DNA from: Leifsonia poae
GTDB lineage: Bacteria > Actinomycetota > Actinomycetes > Actinomycetales > Microbacteriaceae
Reading direction: 5' to 3'
Length of the DNA stretch: 64,000 bases
NCBI RefSeq assembly: GCF_027921845.1
Contig: NZ_BSEN01000015.1
Coordinates: forward strand, 124,001 to 188,000
This document shows positions 1-8,828 of this stretch, one piece after another (position 1 is the stretch's first letter; every line of letters begins with the position of its first letter). The translations under genes and the position numbers were made by a program. The notes beneath the pieces were generated by a model, which was not told the DNA's origin, made no database searches, and saw only the letters and a list, made by a program, of their open reading frames with translations.

Positions 1-1465
1 GCGCGCCGGTCGTGCCGGCTTCGACACGGCCGGAACGGTGGCCGCCCAGGCGCCCGAGCACGAGACCGAGAACCTCAAGGCGATCGAGAAGGCGGGTGAC
101 GACCCCAAGAAGCGCCGCAAGATCGTGCGCAAGAAGGCTCCGGACGGCTTCGTGTCGTGGGGCGAGCCGTCGTTCCGCAAGCTCATCGAGGCGGAGCCGG
201 AGACCCTGACCTCGTCGATGCAGATCACGAGCGCGATGCTGATCAACGTCGTCGCGCGCGGGGGAGACGTGTTCGAGCACGTGCGCTCGCTGGTGTTCGA
301 CAACCACGAGCCGTGGAAGCGGCAGCTCGCGCTGGCGCGCCGCGCCCTCGGCCTCTACCGCACGCTGGTGACGGCCGGCGTCGTCGAGAACGTCGACGGG
401 CGGATCCGCCTCACGGTCGACCTCCAGCCGAACTTCGCGCTGAACCAGCCGCTGTCGCCGTTCGCGCTCGCCGCCTTCGAGCTGTTCGACATCGAATCGC
501 CCGAGTACGCGCTCGACATCGTCTCGGTGGTCGAGGCGACGCTCGACGATCCCCGGCCGGTGCTCTCCGCGCAGCAGTACGCCGCGCGGGGCGAGGCCGT
601 CGCTGCCATGAAGGCGGACGGAGTGGAGTACGACGAGCGCATGGAGGCGCTCGAGACGATCGAGCATCCGAAACCGCATGCAGAGCTGCTGCAGGAGGCG
701 TTCGTGACCTACGCGGCCAGCCAGCCGTGGGTGACCGACTTCGAGCTCAGCCCCAAGTCAGTCGTGCGCGATCTGTACGAGCGTGCGATGACGTTCGACG
801 AGTACATCGCGTTCTACAAGCTGGCCCGCTCCGAGGGAGTGGTGTTGCGCTACCTCTCCGACGCCTACCGCGCGCTCGGTCAGACGGTGCCGTCCGACCT
901 GCGCACCGACGACCTGAACGACCTCATCGAGTGGCTGGGGGAGCTGGTGCGCCAGGTCGACTCCAGCCTGCTCGACGAGTGGGAGGAGCTCATCCATCCG
1001 GATGCCGCGCGGCACGCCGCCGAGTCGGAGGAGATCGCGCCTCCCGCACCGCGCAATGTCACCACGAACCGCCGCGCGTTCTTCGTGCTGGTGCGCAACG
1101 AGTTGTTCCGCCGCGTGCAGCTCGCTGCGCTCGACCAGGTGGAGCAGCTCGGCGCCCTCGAGAACGAGGCGGCGGCGCTCGCCGGAGAGGCGACGCCGGC
1201 ATTCACCGCCCTCGACTGGGACGAGTCGCTCGAGGCGTACTACGACGAGCACGACGCGATCGGCACGGATGCGGCGGCGCGGTCCGCGGCGATGATCGTC
1301 GTCGACGAGTCCCCGGCGGCGGCGGAGGGTGTGTGGCGGGTGCGTCAGATCCTCGCCGACCCGGCGGGCGACCACGACTGGGGGATCAGCGCCGATGTCC
1401 TGCTCGGCGCGTCGGCGGAGCAGGGCGTCGCGGTGCTGCGTGTCACGTCTGTCAACCGCCTCTGA
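1..1465 (+). CDS. DEAD/DEAH-box helicase with DUF3516 domain (5' end outside window)
   Basis: This is the C-terminal part of a large SKI2-like helicase. The open frame runs from base 2, and its first residues (RAGRAGFDTAG) match helicase motif VI, the arginine-finger region that couples ATP hydrolysis to strand movement. The motor domain therefore lies upstream of the window. What follows, to the stop at 1465, is a long acidic, alpha-helical region that I recognise as the DUF3516 C-terminal domain found in actinobacterial helicases. A GTG at 38 is not a real start because the motif lies before it. The nucleic-acid substrate is unknown. The next gene starts 149 bases downstream and is unrelated. 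Confidence 0.85.
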   Translation, partial: RAGRAGFDTAGTVAAQAPEHETENLKAIEKAGDDPKKRRKIVRKKAPDGFVSWGEPSFRKLIEAEPETLTSSMQITSAMLINVVARGGDVFEHVRSLVFDNHEPWKRQLALARRALGLYRTLVTAGVVENVDGRIRLTVDLQPNFALNQPLSPFALAAFELFDIESPEYALDIVSVVEATLDDPRPVLSAQQYAARGEAVAAMKADGVEYDERMEALETIEHPKPHAELLQEAFVTYAASQPWVTDFELSPKSVVRDLYERAMTFDEYIAFYKLARSEGVVLRYLSDAYRALGQTVPSDLRTDDLNDLIEWLGELVRQVDSSLLDEWEELIHPDAARHAAESEEIAPPAPRNVTTNRRAFFVLVRNELFRRVQLAALDQVEQLGALENEAAALAGEATPAFTALDWDESLEAYYDEHDAIGTDAAARSAAMIVVDESPAAAEGVWRVRQILADPAGDHDWGISADVLLGASAEQGVAVLRVTSVNRL

Positions 1466-1537
1466 CGCCGAGTTGACCTCCACGATGAGCCGTGTGAGTA
1501 TCGTCGTGGTCGCGAAACTGCGCCAGGTCATTTGCAT

Positions 1538-1559
1538 GAAATCCTGAAGAAATCTTGGT
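1538..1559 (+). promoter_or_regulatory. 11-base direct repeat upstream of the phosphate transporter
   Basis: Two adjacent 11-base units, GAAATCCTGAA (1538-1548) and GAAATCTTGGT (1549-1559), agree at 8 of 11 positions in an otherwise GC-rich region, 56 bases before the transporter start. Actinobacterial PhoP binds tandem 11-base units before phosphate genes, so an operator is possible. The unit does not match the Streptomyces PHO-box consensus as I remember it, so this remains an inference. Confidence 0.3.
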
Positions 1560-1614
1560 TCGGGATGCACTGTGTTCCGACACGAGACTGAGCCCCTCCA
1601 GGAGAAAGGCACCG

Positions 1615-2832
1615 GTGGATCTCACCGTCATCGTCGTGCTGGTCATCGCACTGGCCCTGTTCTTCGACTTCACCAACGGTTTCCATGACACCGCGAACGC
1701 GATGGCGACCCCCATCGCCACCGGCGCCATGCGGCCGAAAGTGGCCGTCGCCCTCGCCGCGATCCTCAACCTGGTCGGCGCTTTCCTCTCGACGGAGGTC
1801 GCCAAGACCATCTCGGGCGGCATCATCAAAGAAGGCGACGGCGGTGTCCAGATCACCCCGGAGCTGATCTTCGCCGGTCTCGTCGGCGCCGTGCTCTGGA
1901 ACATGATCACCTGGCTGTTCGGGCTGCCGTCGAGCTCCAGTCACGCGCTGTTCGGCGGCCTCATCGGCGCGGCGATCGTCGGCGTCGGGTTCGGGGCCGT
2001 CGACTTCGTGGTGCTGCTCGACAAGGTCATCCTGCCTGCGGTGATCGCGCCCGTCACAGCCGGCGTCGTCGCGTACTCCGCCACGAAACTCGCGTACTGG
2101 ATCACCAGACGCTACGACGGGCGGCCGGATGGTCGCGGAGGTTTCCGTTACGGACAGATCTTCTCGTCGTCGCTCGTCGCCCTCGCCCACGGAACCAATG
2201 ACGCCCAGAAGACGATGGGCATCATCACGCTCACGCTGATCTCGGCCGGGCTGCAGCAGGCCGGATCCGGTCCGGAGACCTGGGTCATCATCTCCTGCGC
2301 CCTCGCGATCGCGATCGGGACGTACTCGGGCGGCTGGCGCATCATCCGCACGCTGGGCCGCGGCCTGACCGAGGTCAAGCCGGCTCAGGGCTTCGCCGCC
2401 GAGACCAGCACCGCCGCGACCATCCTGGCGTCGAGCCACCTGGGCTTCGCCCTCTCGACCACGCAGGTCGCCTCCGGTTCCGTGATCGGCTCCGGTCTCG
2501 GCCGGCGCGGCGCGTCCGTGCGCTGGGGGACGGCGGGACGCATCGCGCTCGGCTGGCTGCTGACCCTGCCGGCGGCGGCGATCGTCGGCGGCGTCTCCGC
2601 GTGGCTGGTGGACCTCGGACCGGTGGGTGTCGCGATCGACGCTCTGGCGGCCGTGATCGTGATCGTGATCATCTTCTGGCTGTCGAACCGCAACCGTGTC
2701 GACAGCGAGAACGCCGTCGCGCCGGTGCCCGTGCAGGGTGTCAGCGAGGTGGCGGCATCCGGTCGCGCGGTGAAGATCAAGAAGGTCAAGCCGCTGAAGA
2801 AGCCGCGCGGCAAAGCGAAGGAGTCAGCATGA
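1615..2832 (+). CDS. PiT-family inorganic phosphate transporter
   Basis: A low-affinity phosphate (metal-phosphate):cation symporter of the cytoplasmic membrane, 405 residues. The N-terminal half carries the PiT signature (DFTNGFHDTANA, about residues 14-25), and the second half repeats it as a HGTNDAQK motif, the internal duplication typical of the family. Many hydrophobic segments are evident and the C-terminus is a lysine-rich cytoplasmic tail. I chose GTG 1615 because AGGAGAAAGG lies just upstream (1600-1609); an extension to GTG 1555 would add a non-membrane leader. The stop overlaps the ATG of the next gene (ATGA), so the two are translationally coupled. Confidence 0.93.
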   Translation: MDLTVIVVLVIALALFFDFTNGFHDTANAMATPIATGAMRPKVAVALAAILNLVGAFLSTEVAKTISGGIIKEGDGGVQITPELIFAGLVGAVLWNMITWLFGLPSSSSHALFGGLIGAAIVGVGFGAVDFVVLLDKVILPAVIAPVTAGVVAYSATKLAYWITRRYDGRPDGRGGFRYGQIFSSSLVALAHGTNDAQKTMGIITLTLISAGLQQAGSGPETWVIISCALAIAIGTYSGGWRIIRTLGRGLTEVKPAQGFAAETSTAATILASSHLGFALSTTQVASGSVIGSGLGRRGASVRWGTAGRIALGWLLTLPAAAIVGGVSAWLVDLGPVGVAIDALAAVIVIVIIFWLSNRNRVDSENAVAPVPVQGVSEVAASGRAVKIKKVKPLKKPRGKAKESA

Positions 2833-3161
2833 TCGACTGGATCGCCTTCCTCATCGTCTTCGCCGCCTCCCTGATCGGCGCCTGCGTCGTCGTCGCCCTC
2901 TATGCGCTCGGCACGCGTCTGCTCGCCGTGGCCGGCAGGGCCCTCTTCGTCGAGCCGGCCGAGTTCACGGATGCCATCACGGTGATCTCGCCGGAGGAGG
3001 CCGCCCGCGCCCTCAAGAAGGCGAACAAGGCGCAGCGCAAGAGCCCGCTCACCGACGGGCAGAAGCGCACCGCGCTCGCGGGCGCCTACCCCTGCTTCGT
3101 GCTGTGCGGCTGCGCGGTCCTCTACGGGCTGTACCTGATCATCCCGTACTTCCACAACTAG
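2829..3161 (+). CDS. small membrane protein coupled to the phosphate transporter
   Basis: A 110-residue protein with two hydrophobic segments (about residues 3-28 and 88-107) flanking a basic, lysine-rich stretch (about residues 60-80). Its ATG overlaps the transporter stop codon, so it should be made in fixed ratio with it. I know no characterised family for it. Similar small proteins follow PiT genes in related actinobacteria, which suggests an accessory or regulatory subunit, but that is inference. The N- and C-terminal helices would place the basic loop on one side of the membrane. Confidence 0.75.
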   Translation: MIDWIAFLIVFAASLIGACVVVALYALGTRLLAVAGRALFVEPAEFTDAITVISPEEAARALKKANKAQRKSPLTDGQKRTALAGAYPCFVLCGCAVLYGLYLIIPYFHN

Positions 3162-3191
3162 GCTCTGCGCGAGCAGCGCCTCCCGAGACGA

Positions 3192-3225
3192 CGAAGCCGC
3201 CGGACAATGGCGTCCGGCGGCTTCG
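3192..3225. terminator. terminator hairpin between convergent genes
   Basis: A perfect 14-bp stem (3192-3205 with 3212-3225) closes a 6-base loop between the phosphate transporter operon and the convergent uracil permease. It can serve both strands; there is no long T tract. Confidence 0.75.
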
Positions 3226-3260
3226 CCGTCATCAGGGGTTCGTCCCTGGGCGGTGCGGTG

Positions 3261-4538
3261 TCAGTCGGTGCCGCGCAGTCGTGCGACGGCGCTCATCAGG
3301 TGGTACACGACGATCGCGGCGATCGTGCCGAGGGCGATGCCGTTGAACGTGAGCTGGCCGAGGTTCAGGGTGAAGTCGGCGATGCCGACGATCAGCGCCG
3401 TCGCCGCGGTGAACTGGTTCACCGGCTTGGAGAAGTCGACCTTGTTGTCGAGCCAGATCTTCACACCGATGATGCCGATGAGGCCGTACAGCGCGGTGGT
3501 CACACCGCCGAGCACGCCCGCCGGGATCGTGTTGATCACGGCGCCGACCTTGGGGGAGAGCCCGAGCAGCACCGCGAAGATGCCGGCCACCCAGTACGCG
3601 GCCGTGGAGTAGACGCGGGTCGCGGCCATCACGCCGATGTTCTCACCGTAGGTGGTCGTGCCGGAACCGCCGAAGAACCCGGCGATGGTCGTGGCGAGAC
3701 CGTCGGCGAACAACGCGCGGCCGGTGCGCTTGTTGACCGACGCATCCGTCATCTGGGCCACGCCGCGAATGTGCCCGACGTTCTCGGCCACCAGCACCAG
3801 CACGACGGGGAGGAACGCCGGCAGGATGCCGAACGTCGCACCGGGGTCCGCGAACGGATTGGTCGGCAGGGCGAAGGTCGGAAGGCCGATCCAGTCCGCT
3901 TTCGCCACCGTCGAGAAGTCGACCTGGCCGGCGATCACCGCGAAGACGTAGCCGACGATGACGCCGATGAAGATCGACAGCCGGCCGAGCAGGCCCTTGA
4001 ACAGCACGGTGCACAAGATGACCGCCAGCAGGGTCACGAGCGCGGTCCACGGCGCCTGGACGAAGTTGTTCTTGGCCGCGGGCGCGAGGTTGAACCCGAT
4101 CAGGGCGACGATCGCGCCGGCGACGACGGGCGGCATCAGTGCATCGATCCATCCGGTGCCGGTGAGGATCACGATGCCGCCGACGATCGCGAGCAGGATG
4201 CCGACCGCGACGATCCCGAACAGGGCGCTGCCCATCCCGTTGCTGGCCGTCGCCGCCGTGATCGGAGCGATGAAGGCGAACGACGACCCCAGGTAACTGG
4301 GCAGCCGGTTGCCCGTGATCAGCAGGAAGAGGATGGTGCCGATACCGGAGAAGAGCAGCGTGGTGCTCGGCGGGAAGTGCGTGAGCACGGGGACGAGGAA
4401 CGTCGCGCCGAACATGGCGACGACGTGCTGGAGACCGAGGCCGATCGTGCGCGGCCAGGTGAGCCGCTCCCCGGGGAGCACGATCTCCCTCGCTCCGACG
4501 TTCTTTCCGTCACCGTGCAGTTTCCAGGGCAGGGCCAT
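3261..4538 (-). CDS. uracil/xanthine permease, NCS2 family
   Basis: A 425-residue nucleobase:cation symporter resembling UraA, placed in the cytoplasmic membrane by a dozen or so hydrophobic segments. Family features include GLGLQHVVAMFGATFLVP near residues 34-51, and the family glutamate region in the second half (VLVAENVGHIRG). Length is normal for UraA. The start ATG (4538) is preceded by AAGGAT. It is divergent from the purine permease at 4625, so pyrimidine and purine uptake sit head to head. The substrate could be uracil or xanthine; sequence alone does not decide. Confidence 0.88.
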   Translation of the reverse strand: MALPWKLHGDGKNVGAREIVLPGERLTWPRTIGLGLQHVVAMFGATFLVPVLTHFPPSTTLLFSGIGTILFLLITGNRLPSYLGSSFAFIAPITAATASNGMGSALFGIVAVGILLAIVGGIVILTGTGWIDALMPPVVAGAIVALIGFNLAPAAKNNFVQAPWTALVTLLAVILCTVLFKGLLGRLSIFIGVIVGYVFAVIAGQVDFSTVAKADWIGLPTFALPTNPFADPGATFGILPAFLPVVLVLVAENVGHIRGVAQMTDASVNKRTGRALFADGLATTIAGFFGGSGTTTYGENIGVMAATRVYSTAAYWVAGIFAVLLGLSPKVGAVINTIPAGVLGGVTTALYGLIGIIGVKIWLDNKVDFSKPVNQFTAATALIVGIADFTLNLGQLTFNGIALGTIAAIVVYHLMSAVARLRGTD

Positions 4539-4624
4539 AGGGCATCCTTCGCGTCGAGAGGGCTTTAGGCTTATCCGGTCGCGATTCGCGGCGAGAGCCC
4601 ACCGAGATACTACGGGAGACGATC

Positions 4625-6067
4625 ATTTCCGCACCGACCACGCCCGCACCTACCACGCGGGGGCGCCTGGACAACTTCTTCGAGATCACCAAACGCGGCA
4701 CCACCTGGGCGACGGAGGTGCGCGGTGGCGTGCTGACGTTCGTGACGATGGCCTACATCGTCATCCTCAACCCGCTCATCCTGGGCGGCACGCCCGATGT
4801 CGCCGGGAACTCGCTGCAGGGCGCGCAGGTCGCCGCTGTGACGGCACTGAGCGCCGGTGTGATGACCGTGCTGTTCGGTCTGATCGCGCGCCTGCCGTTC
4901 GCGTTCGCCGCCGGCCTCGGCATCAACTCCTTCCTCGCCGTGAACGTGGTCAAGATCGTCACGTGGCCGGAGGCGATGGGACTCGTGGTCATCAACGGTC
5001 TGATCATCGTGCTGCTGGCGGCGACCGGTCTGCGCCGGCTGATCTTCAACGCCGTCCCGGCCCAGCTGAAGACTGCGATCACGGTCGGCATCGGCCTGTT
5101 CATCGCGTTCATCGGGTTCGTGGACAGCGGCTTCGTGCGCACCACCACGATGTCGTCGCCGCCGGTGCAGCTCGGCGAGGCCGGATCGATCGCGACCATC
5201 CCGACGCTGACCTTCCTGGTCGCGCTGGTCATCATGGGCGTGCTGATGGCCCGCAAGGTCAAGGGCGCCCTGCTGATCGGCATCGTCGCGGCCACGGTCG
5301 TCGCGATCATCGCCGAGGCGATCTGGCACGTCGGCCCCTCGATGGGCAAGAACCCGGCCGGCTGGAACCTGACCGTTCCGCAGCTGCCGTCTTCCCTGGT
5401 CTCGCTGCCCGACCTGAGCCTCGTCGGACAGGTCGACGTGTTCGGCGCCTTCGGCCGCATCGGTGCGCTCGCCGCCGTCATGCTCATCTTCACCCTCGTC
5501 TTCACGAACTTCTTCGACGCGATGGGCTCGATGACCGGCCTGGCCCGCAGCGCCGGCGTCGCGAACGAGGACGGCACGTTCCCGCGGCTGCAGTCCGCGC
5601 TGATCGTCGAGGGCGTCGGCGCGGTGGTCGGCGGCGCGACCTCTGCCTCGTCCAACACGGTGTTCGTCGAGTCCGCGTCGGGCATCGGCGAGGGAGCCAA
5701 GACCGGCTTCGCCAGCGTCGTCACCGGCGTGCTGTTCCTGCTCGCGATGTTCTTCACACCGCTGACCCAGGTCGTGCCGCTCGAGGTCGCCGCCGCCGCG
5801 CTGGTGATCGTCGGCGCCCTCATGGTGGTGCAGATCCGGTACATCGACTTCAGCGAGTTCTCCAGCGTGCTCCCGGTGTTCCTCACGATCATCGTGATGC
5901 CGCTCACCTACTCGATCGCCAACGGCATCGGCGTCGGCTTCGTGAGCTGGGTGCTCATCCGGTCGCTCGCGGGCAAGGCGCGCGAGATCAGCCCGCTGCT
6001 CTGGATCGTGGCCGCGGGCTTCCTCGTCTACTTCGCGCGTGGTCCGATCGAGATGCTGCTGTCCTAG
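4625..6067 (+). CDS. purine (guanine/hypoxanthine/adenine) permease, NCS2/AzgA-like, with ATT start
   Basis: A 480-residue AzgA/PbuG-like nucleobase permease. The conserved N-terminus (LDNFFEITKRGTTWATEVRGG) lies upstream of the first standard start codon, GTG 4718. In this frame there is a stop at 4538-4540 and no ATG, GTG or TTG between 4541 and 4717. GGGAG (4614-4618) sits six bases before ATT 4625, which I take as the start; ATC 4622 is the alternative. Other family marks are LPFAFAAGLGINSFLA and FTNFFDAMGSMTGLA. It is divergent from the uracil permease. An error in the raw sequence could mimic the missing standard start. Confidence 0.85.
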   Translation: MSAPTTPAPTTRGRLDNFFEITKRGTTWATEVRGGVLTFVTMAYIVILNPLILGGTPDVAGNSLQGAQVAAVTALSAGVMTVLFGLIARLPFAFAAGLGINSFLAVNVVKIVTWPEAMGLVVINGLIIVLLAATGLRRLIFNAVPAQLKTAITVGIGLFIAFIGFVDSGFVRTTTMSSPPVQLGEAGSIATIPTLTFLVALVIMGVLMARKVKGALLIGIVAATVVAIIAEAIWHVGPSMGKNPAGWNLTVPQLPSSLVSLPDLSLVGQVDVFGAFGRIGALAAVMLIFTLVFTNFFDAMGSMTGLARSAGVANEDGTFPRLQSALIVEGVGAVVGGATSASSNTVFVESASGIGEGAKTGFASVVTGVLFLLAMFFTPLTQVVPLEVAAAALVIVGALMVVQIRYIDFSEFSSVLPVFLTIIVMPLTYSIANGIGVGFVSWVLIRSLAGKAREISPLLWIVAAGFLVYFARGPIEMLLS

Positions 6068-6145
6068 CTGCTGCTCTCCTGGAAGATCGGGGGATCCCCT
6101 GACGAAGAACCGGGGGATAACCGGATGGTGGCCGCGGCGGCTCCA

Positions 6146-6171
6146 CGGTTGACTGGAGTCACCATCAACCG
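6146..6171 (+). promoter_or_regulatory. inverted repeat directly before a ribosome binding site
   Basis: Arms CGGTTGA (6146-6152) and TCAACCG (6165-6171) flank a 12-base centre that includes part of a smaller palindrome (GACTGGAGTC, 6151-6160). The right arm abuts the GAGGAGAG ribosome binding site of the DUF4190 gene. It could be a DNA operator or an mRNA hairpin controlling access to the ribosome site. Confidence 0.4.
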
Positions 6172-6184
6172 AGGAGAGAACATC

Positions 6185-6514
6185 ATGACCGACGCCGCAG
6201 GCCACCAGGCACCGCAGGCCGCACCGTACGCGTACGGATACGCGGCACCGACGGCTGCGCCCACCAGGACCTTGAGCATCACGAGCCTCGCGCTCGGGCT
6301 CGCATCGATCGTCTTCAGCTGGACGTTCTTCGCCCCCATCGCCGGTCTCGTGACGGGCGTCATGGCGCTGCGCCGCGAACCGGAGAGCAAGACGATGGCC
6401 GTCTGGGGCATCGTGCTCAACGCCGTGATGCTGGCAGGCGCCGTGATCGTCGCCCTGCTCGCGCTGATCGGCGTCGGGATCGGCTTCGCCTTCCTGCCGT
6501 TCGCCTTCCTGTAG
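6185..6514 (+). CDS. DUF4190-type small membrane protein
   Basis: A 109-residue protein with a tyrosine/proline/alanine-rich cytoplasmic head (about residues 1-28) followed by two hydrophobic segments (about 33-58 and 74-107) separated by a short charged turn containing RREPESK. This is the layout of DUF4190 proteins, common small membrane proteins of actinobacteria with no established function. ATG 6185 has a strong GAGGAGAG ribosome site (6171-6178). The upstream region holds GGGGATCCCC (6090-6099) and the inverted repeat at 6146-6171, so expression is probably controlled. It is monocistronic, ending in a terminator. Confidence 0.8.
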   Translation: MTDAAGHQAPQAAPYAYGYAAPTAAPTRTLSITSLALGLASIVFSWTFFAPIAGLVTGVMALRREPESKTMAVWGIVLNAVMLAGAVIVALLALIGVGIGFAFLPFAFL

Positions 6515-6533
6515 GCCGACCGGCGACCGCACT

Positions 6534-6569
6534 TCGACGCCCTCCCGACGGCTTCCGGGAGGGCGTCGA
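6534..6569 (+). terminator. terminator after the DUF4190 gene
   Basis: A 14-bp stem (6534-6547 with 6556-6569) with an 8-base loop, 20 bases after the stop codon. Confidence 0.75.
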
Positions 6570-6627
6570 GTCGTGTGCGGCCCAGCGGGCGTCCGGACCC
6601 GGCCGCGATCTCGGGGACAATGGACGG

Positions 6628-7323
6628 GTGGAAGACCCGACACCCCCGATCCTCCGTCCGCGCAGCTTCGTCACCCGCGGCCGCAAGACCGAAGCGCAGG
6701 CGCGCGCCATCGATGAGCTCCTGCCCGTCTACGGCGTGGAGTTCACCGGCGACCGCCTCGACCTCGACGCGGTCTTCGGCCGCAGCGCGCCCCGCGTCGT
6801 CGAGATCGGCTTCGGCGACGGGGAGAACCTGCTCACCCTCGCGGAGCGGCATCCCGACCGCGACTTCCTCGGAATCGAGGTGCACGGTGCCGGCATCGGG
6901 CGCGTGCTGGGCGAGAGCAGTCTCCGCGGCCTCGAGAACGTGCGCCTCGTACGGGGCGACGCCGTCGAGGTGCTCCGCACAGGGTTCGCGCCCGGTTCGC
7001 TCGACGAGGTGCTGATCTACTTCCCCGATCCCTGGCCCAAGAACAAGCACCACCGGCGCCGCATCGTGCAGTCCGACGTCGCCGAGTACGTGGCGCGCGC
7101 GCTCGGCCCGCAGGGCGTGCTCCGCCTCGCGACCGACTGGGAGCCGTACGCCGAGCAGATGCTCGTCGTGCTCGACGCGGAACCGGGACTCGTGAACGCC
7201 GCCGGAGCCGAGCGCTTCGTGCCGCGCCCCGACGACCGGCCGGTCACCAAGTTCGAGCGCCGCGGCGAAGGGCTCGGACACGCGATCTTCGACCTGGAGT
7301 ACCGGCCCGCCTCGCATCCGTAG
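6628..7323 (+). CDS. trmB: tRNA (guanine-N7)-methyltransferase
   Basis: TrmB methylates N7 of G46 in the variable loop of tRNAs using S-adenosylmethionine; it is cytoplasmic. The 231-residue product has the SAM-binding motif [11 protein letters not shown] (about residues 54-64), the characteristic [14 protein letters not shown] segment (about 131-145) and the TrmB ending with [12 protein letters not shown]. Length is normal. GTG 6628 is preceded by GACAAT six bases upstream and by no ribosome binding site, so the mRNA is probably leaderless. The aldehyde dehydrogenase follows at once but has its own -10 hexamer. Confidence 0.95.
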   Translation: MEDPTPPILRPRSFVTRGRKTEAQARAIDELLPVYGVEFTGDRLDLDAVFGRSAPRVVEIGFGDGENLLTLAERHPDRDFLGIEVHGAGIGRVLGESSLRGLENVRLVRGDAVEVLRTGFAPGSLDEVLIYFPDPWPKNKHHRRRIVQSDVAEYVARALGPQGVLRLATDWEPYAEQMLVVLDAEPGLVNAAGAERFVPRPDDRPVTKFERRGEGLGHAIFDLEYRPASHP

Positions 7324-7333
7324 GATGAGCCCT

Positions 7334-8716
7334 ATGACCCTGGCCCAGACCGTCGCCGACCTCCGTCACTCCTTCGATTCCGGCATCACGAAGCCGCGCG
7401 GCTGGCGGGTCGCGCAGCTGACCGCACTGCGCCGGATGCTCACCGAACGCTCCGCGGAGTTCGAGGACGCCCTGCTGGCCGATCTGGCCAAGAACCCGAC
7501 CGAGTCGCAGGTGGCCGAGATCGGCTTCGTCGTCGGCGAGATCGATCACATGCTGAGGCACCTGCGCCGCTGGCTGCGGCCGCGCCGCGTCACCGTTCCC
7601 GGCGCCCTGATGCCGGCGCGCGCGTCGATCGTGCGGGAGCCCGTCGGCGTCGTGCTGGTCATCGCACCGTGGAACTATCCGGTGCAGCTGCTGCTGGCGC
7701 CCGTGGTGGGCGCGCTGGCCGCCGGCAACGCCGTCGTGCTCAAGCCGAGCGAGCTGGCGCCCGCCACCTCGGCGGTCATGGCGCGGCTCGTGCCCGAATA
7801 CCTCGACCCGCGCGGCGTCGCGGTCGTGGAGGGCGGGGTCGACGAGACCACCGAGCTGCTCGAGCAGCGCTGGGATCACATCTTCTACACCGGCAACGGC
7901 CGGGTGGGCCGGATCGTCGCCGCGGCCGCGGTCGAGAACCTCACGCCGGTGACCCTGGAGCTCGGCGGCAAGTCGCCCGTGTACGTCGACGACACCGTCG
8001 ATCCGGCGGCTGCCGCCCTCCGCATCGCGTGGGGCAAGTTCATGAACGCCGGGCAGACCTGCGTCGCGCCCGACTACCTGCTGGCGACTCCGGCCGTCGC
8101 CGCCCGTCTGACCGAGGCGTTCCGTGCTGCGGTCACCGAGCTCTACGGCGACGATCCCGCGACGAGCCCCGACTACGGGCGCATCGTGAACGGGCGGCAG
8201 TTCGAGCGCCTGGCGGCGCTGCTCGGCGCCGGCAGCACGGTCGTCGGCGGTCAGACCGACGCGGCGACCCGCTACGTCGCGCCGACCGTGCTCGCCGACG
8301 TGCCGCGCGACGCCCCGGTGATGCGCGAGGAGATCTTCGGGCCCATCCTGCCGATCGTGACGGTGAGCGGGCCGGATGAGGCGATCAGGATCATCAACGA
8401 GGGCGACAAGCCCCTGGCGCTGTACGTCTTCAGCGAGAACCCGAGGATCCGCAAGCGCTTCACCACCGAGACGAGCTCCGGCGCGATCGGTTTCGGGGTT
8501 CCGGCGGCCCATCTCGCGGTCGGCGGCCTGCCGTTCGGCGGGGTGGGCGACAGCGGCTCCGGGGCCTACCACGGCGAGAACTCGCTGCGCACGTTCAGTC
8601 ACGAGAAAGCGGTGCTGAGCAAGTCGCTCAAGCCGGACACGCTGAAGCTGATCTACCCGCCGTACACGGCGTCGAAGGACCGCTTCGTGCGCACCCTGCT
8701 GCGCAAGCTGGGGTGA
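7334..8716 (+). CDS. aldehyde dehydrogenase (class 3-like, NAD(P)-dependent)
   Basis: A 460-residue soluble aldehyde dehydrogenase that oxidises aldehydes to acids. Signature pieces are [21 protein letters not shown], the glutamate motif LELGGKSP, the catalytic cysteine in [11 protein letters not shown], and EEIFGPILP near the C-terminus. Its short length and a C-terminal FSHEKAVL segment resemble class 3 (fatty aldehyde/ALDH3-type) enzymes. I prefer ATG 7334 to ATG 7325 because TAGGAT (7321-7326) lies seven bases before it, fitting a leaderless start. The physiological substrate is unknown. Confidence 0.9.
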   Translation: MTLAQTVADLRHSFDSGITKPRGWRVAQLTALRRMLTERSAEFEDALLADLAKNPTESQVAEIGFVVGEIDHMLRHLRRWLRPRRVTVPGALMPARASIVREPVGVVLVIAPWNYPVQLLLAPVVGALAAGNAVVLKPSELAPATSAVMARLVPEYLDPRGVAVVEGGVDETTELLEQRWDHIFYTGNGRVGRIVAAAAVENLTPVTLELGGKSPVYVDDTVDPAAAALRIAWGKFMNAGQTCVAPDYLLATPAVAARLTEAFRAAVTELYGDDPATSPDYGRIVNGRQFERLAALLGAGSTVVGGQTDAATRYVAPTVLADVPRDAPVMREEIFGPILPIVTVSGPDEAIRIINEGDKPLALYVFSENPRIRKRFTTETSSGAIGFGVPAAHLAVGGLPFGGVGDSGSGAYHGENSLRTFSHEKAVLSKSLKPDTLKLIYPPYTASKDRFVRTLLRKLG

Positions 8717-8828
8717 CCGGCACGCCCCTCCTCGCGGTCAGGGAACAGAGGTAGGCTCGGTGCGTCGGCGGCCACGAACGGCCGACATCCTTCACCGCCA
8801 ACGCACAACGAGAGGCAACGGAGCCACC

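Noticed and set aside
4610-6643. A 677-codon minus-strand frame opposite the purine permease
   Set aside because: Asp/Glu/His/Arg-rich mirror frame; the plus strand is a typical membrane protein.
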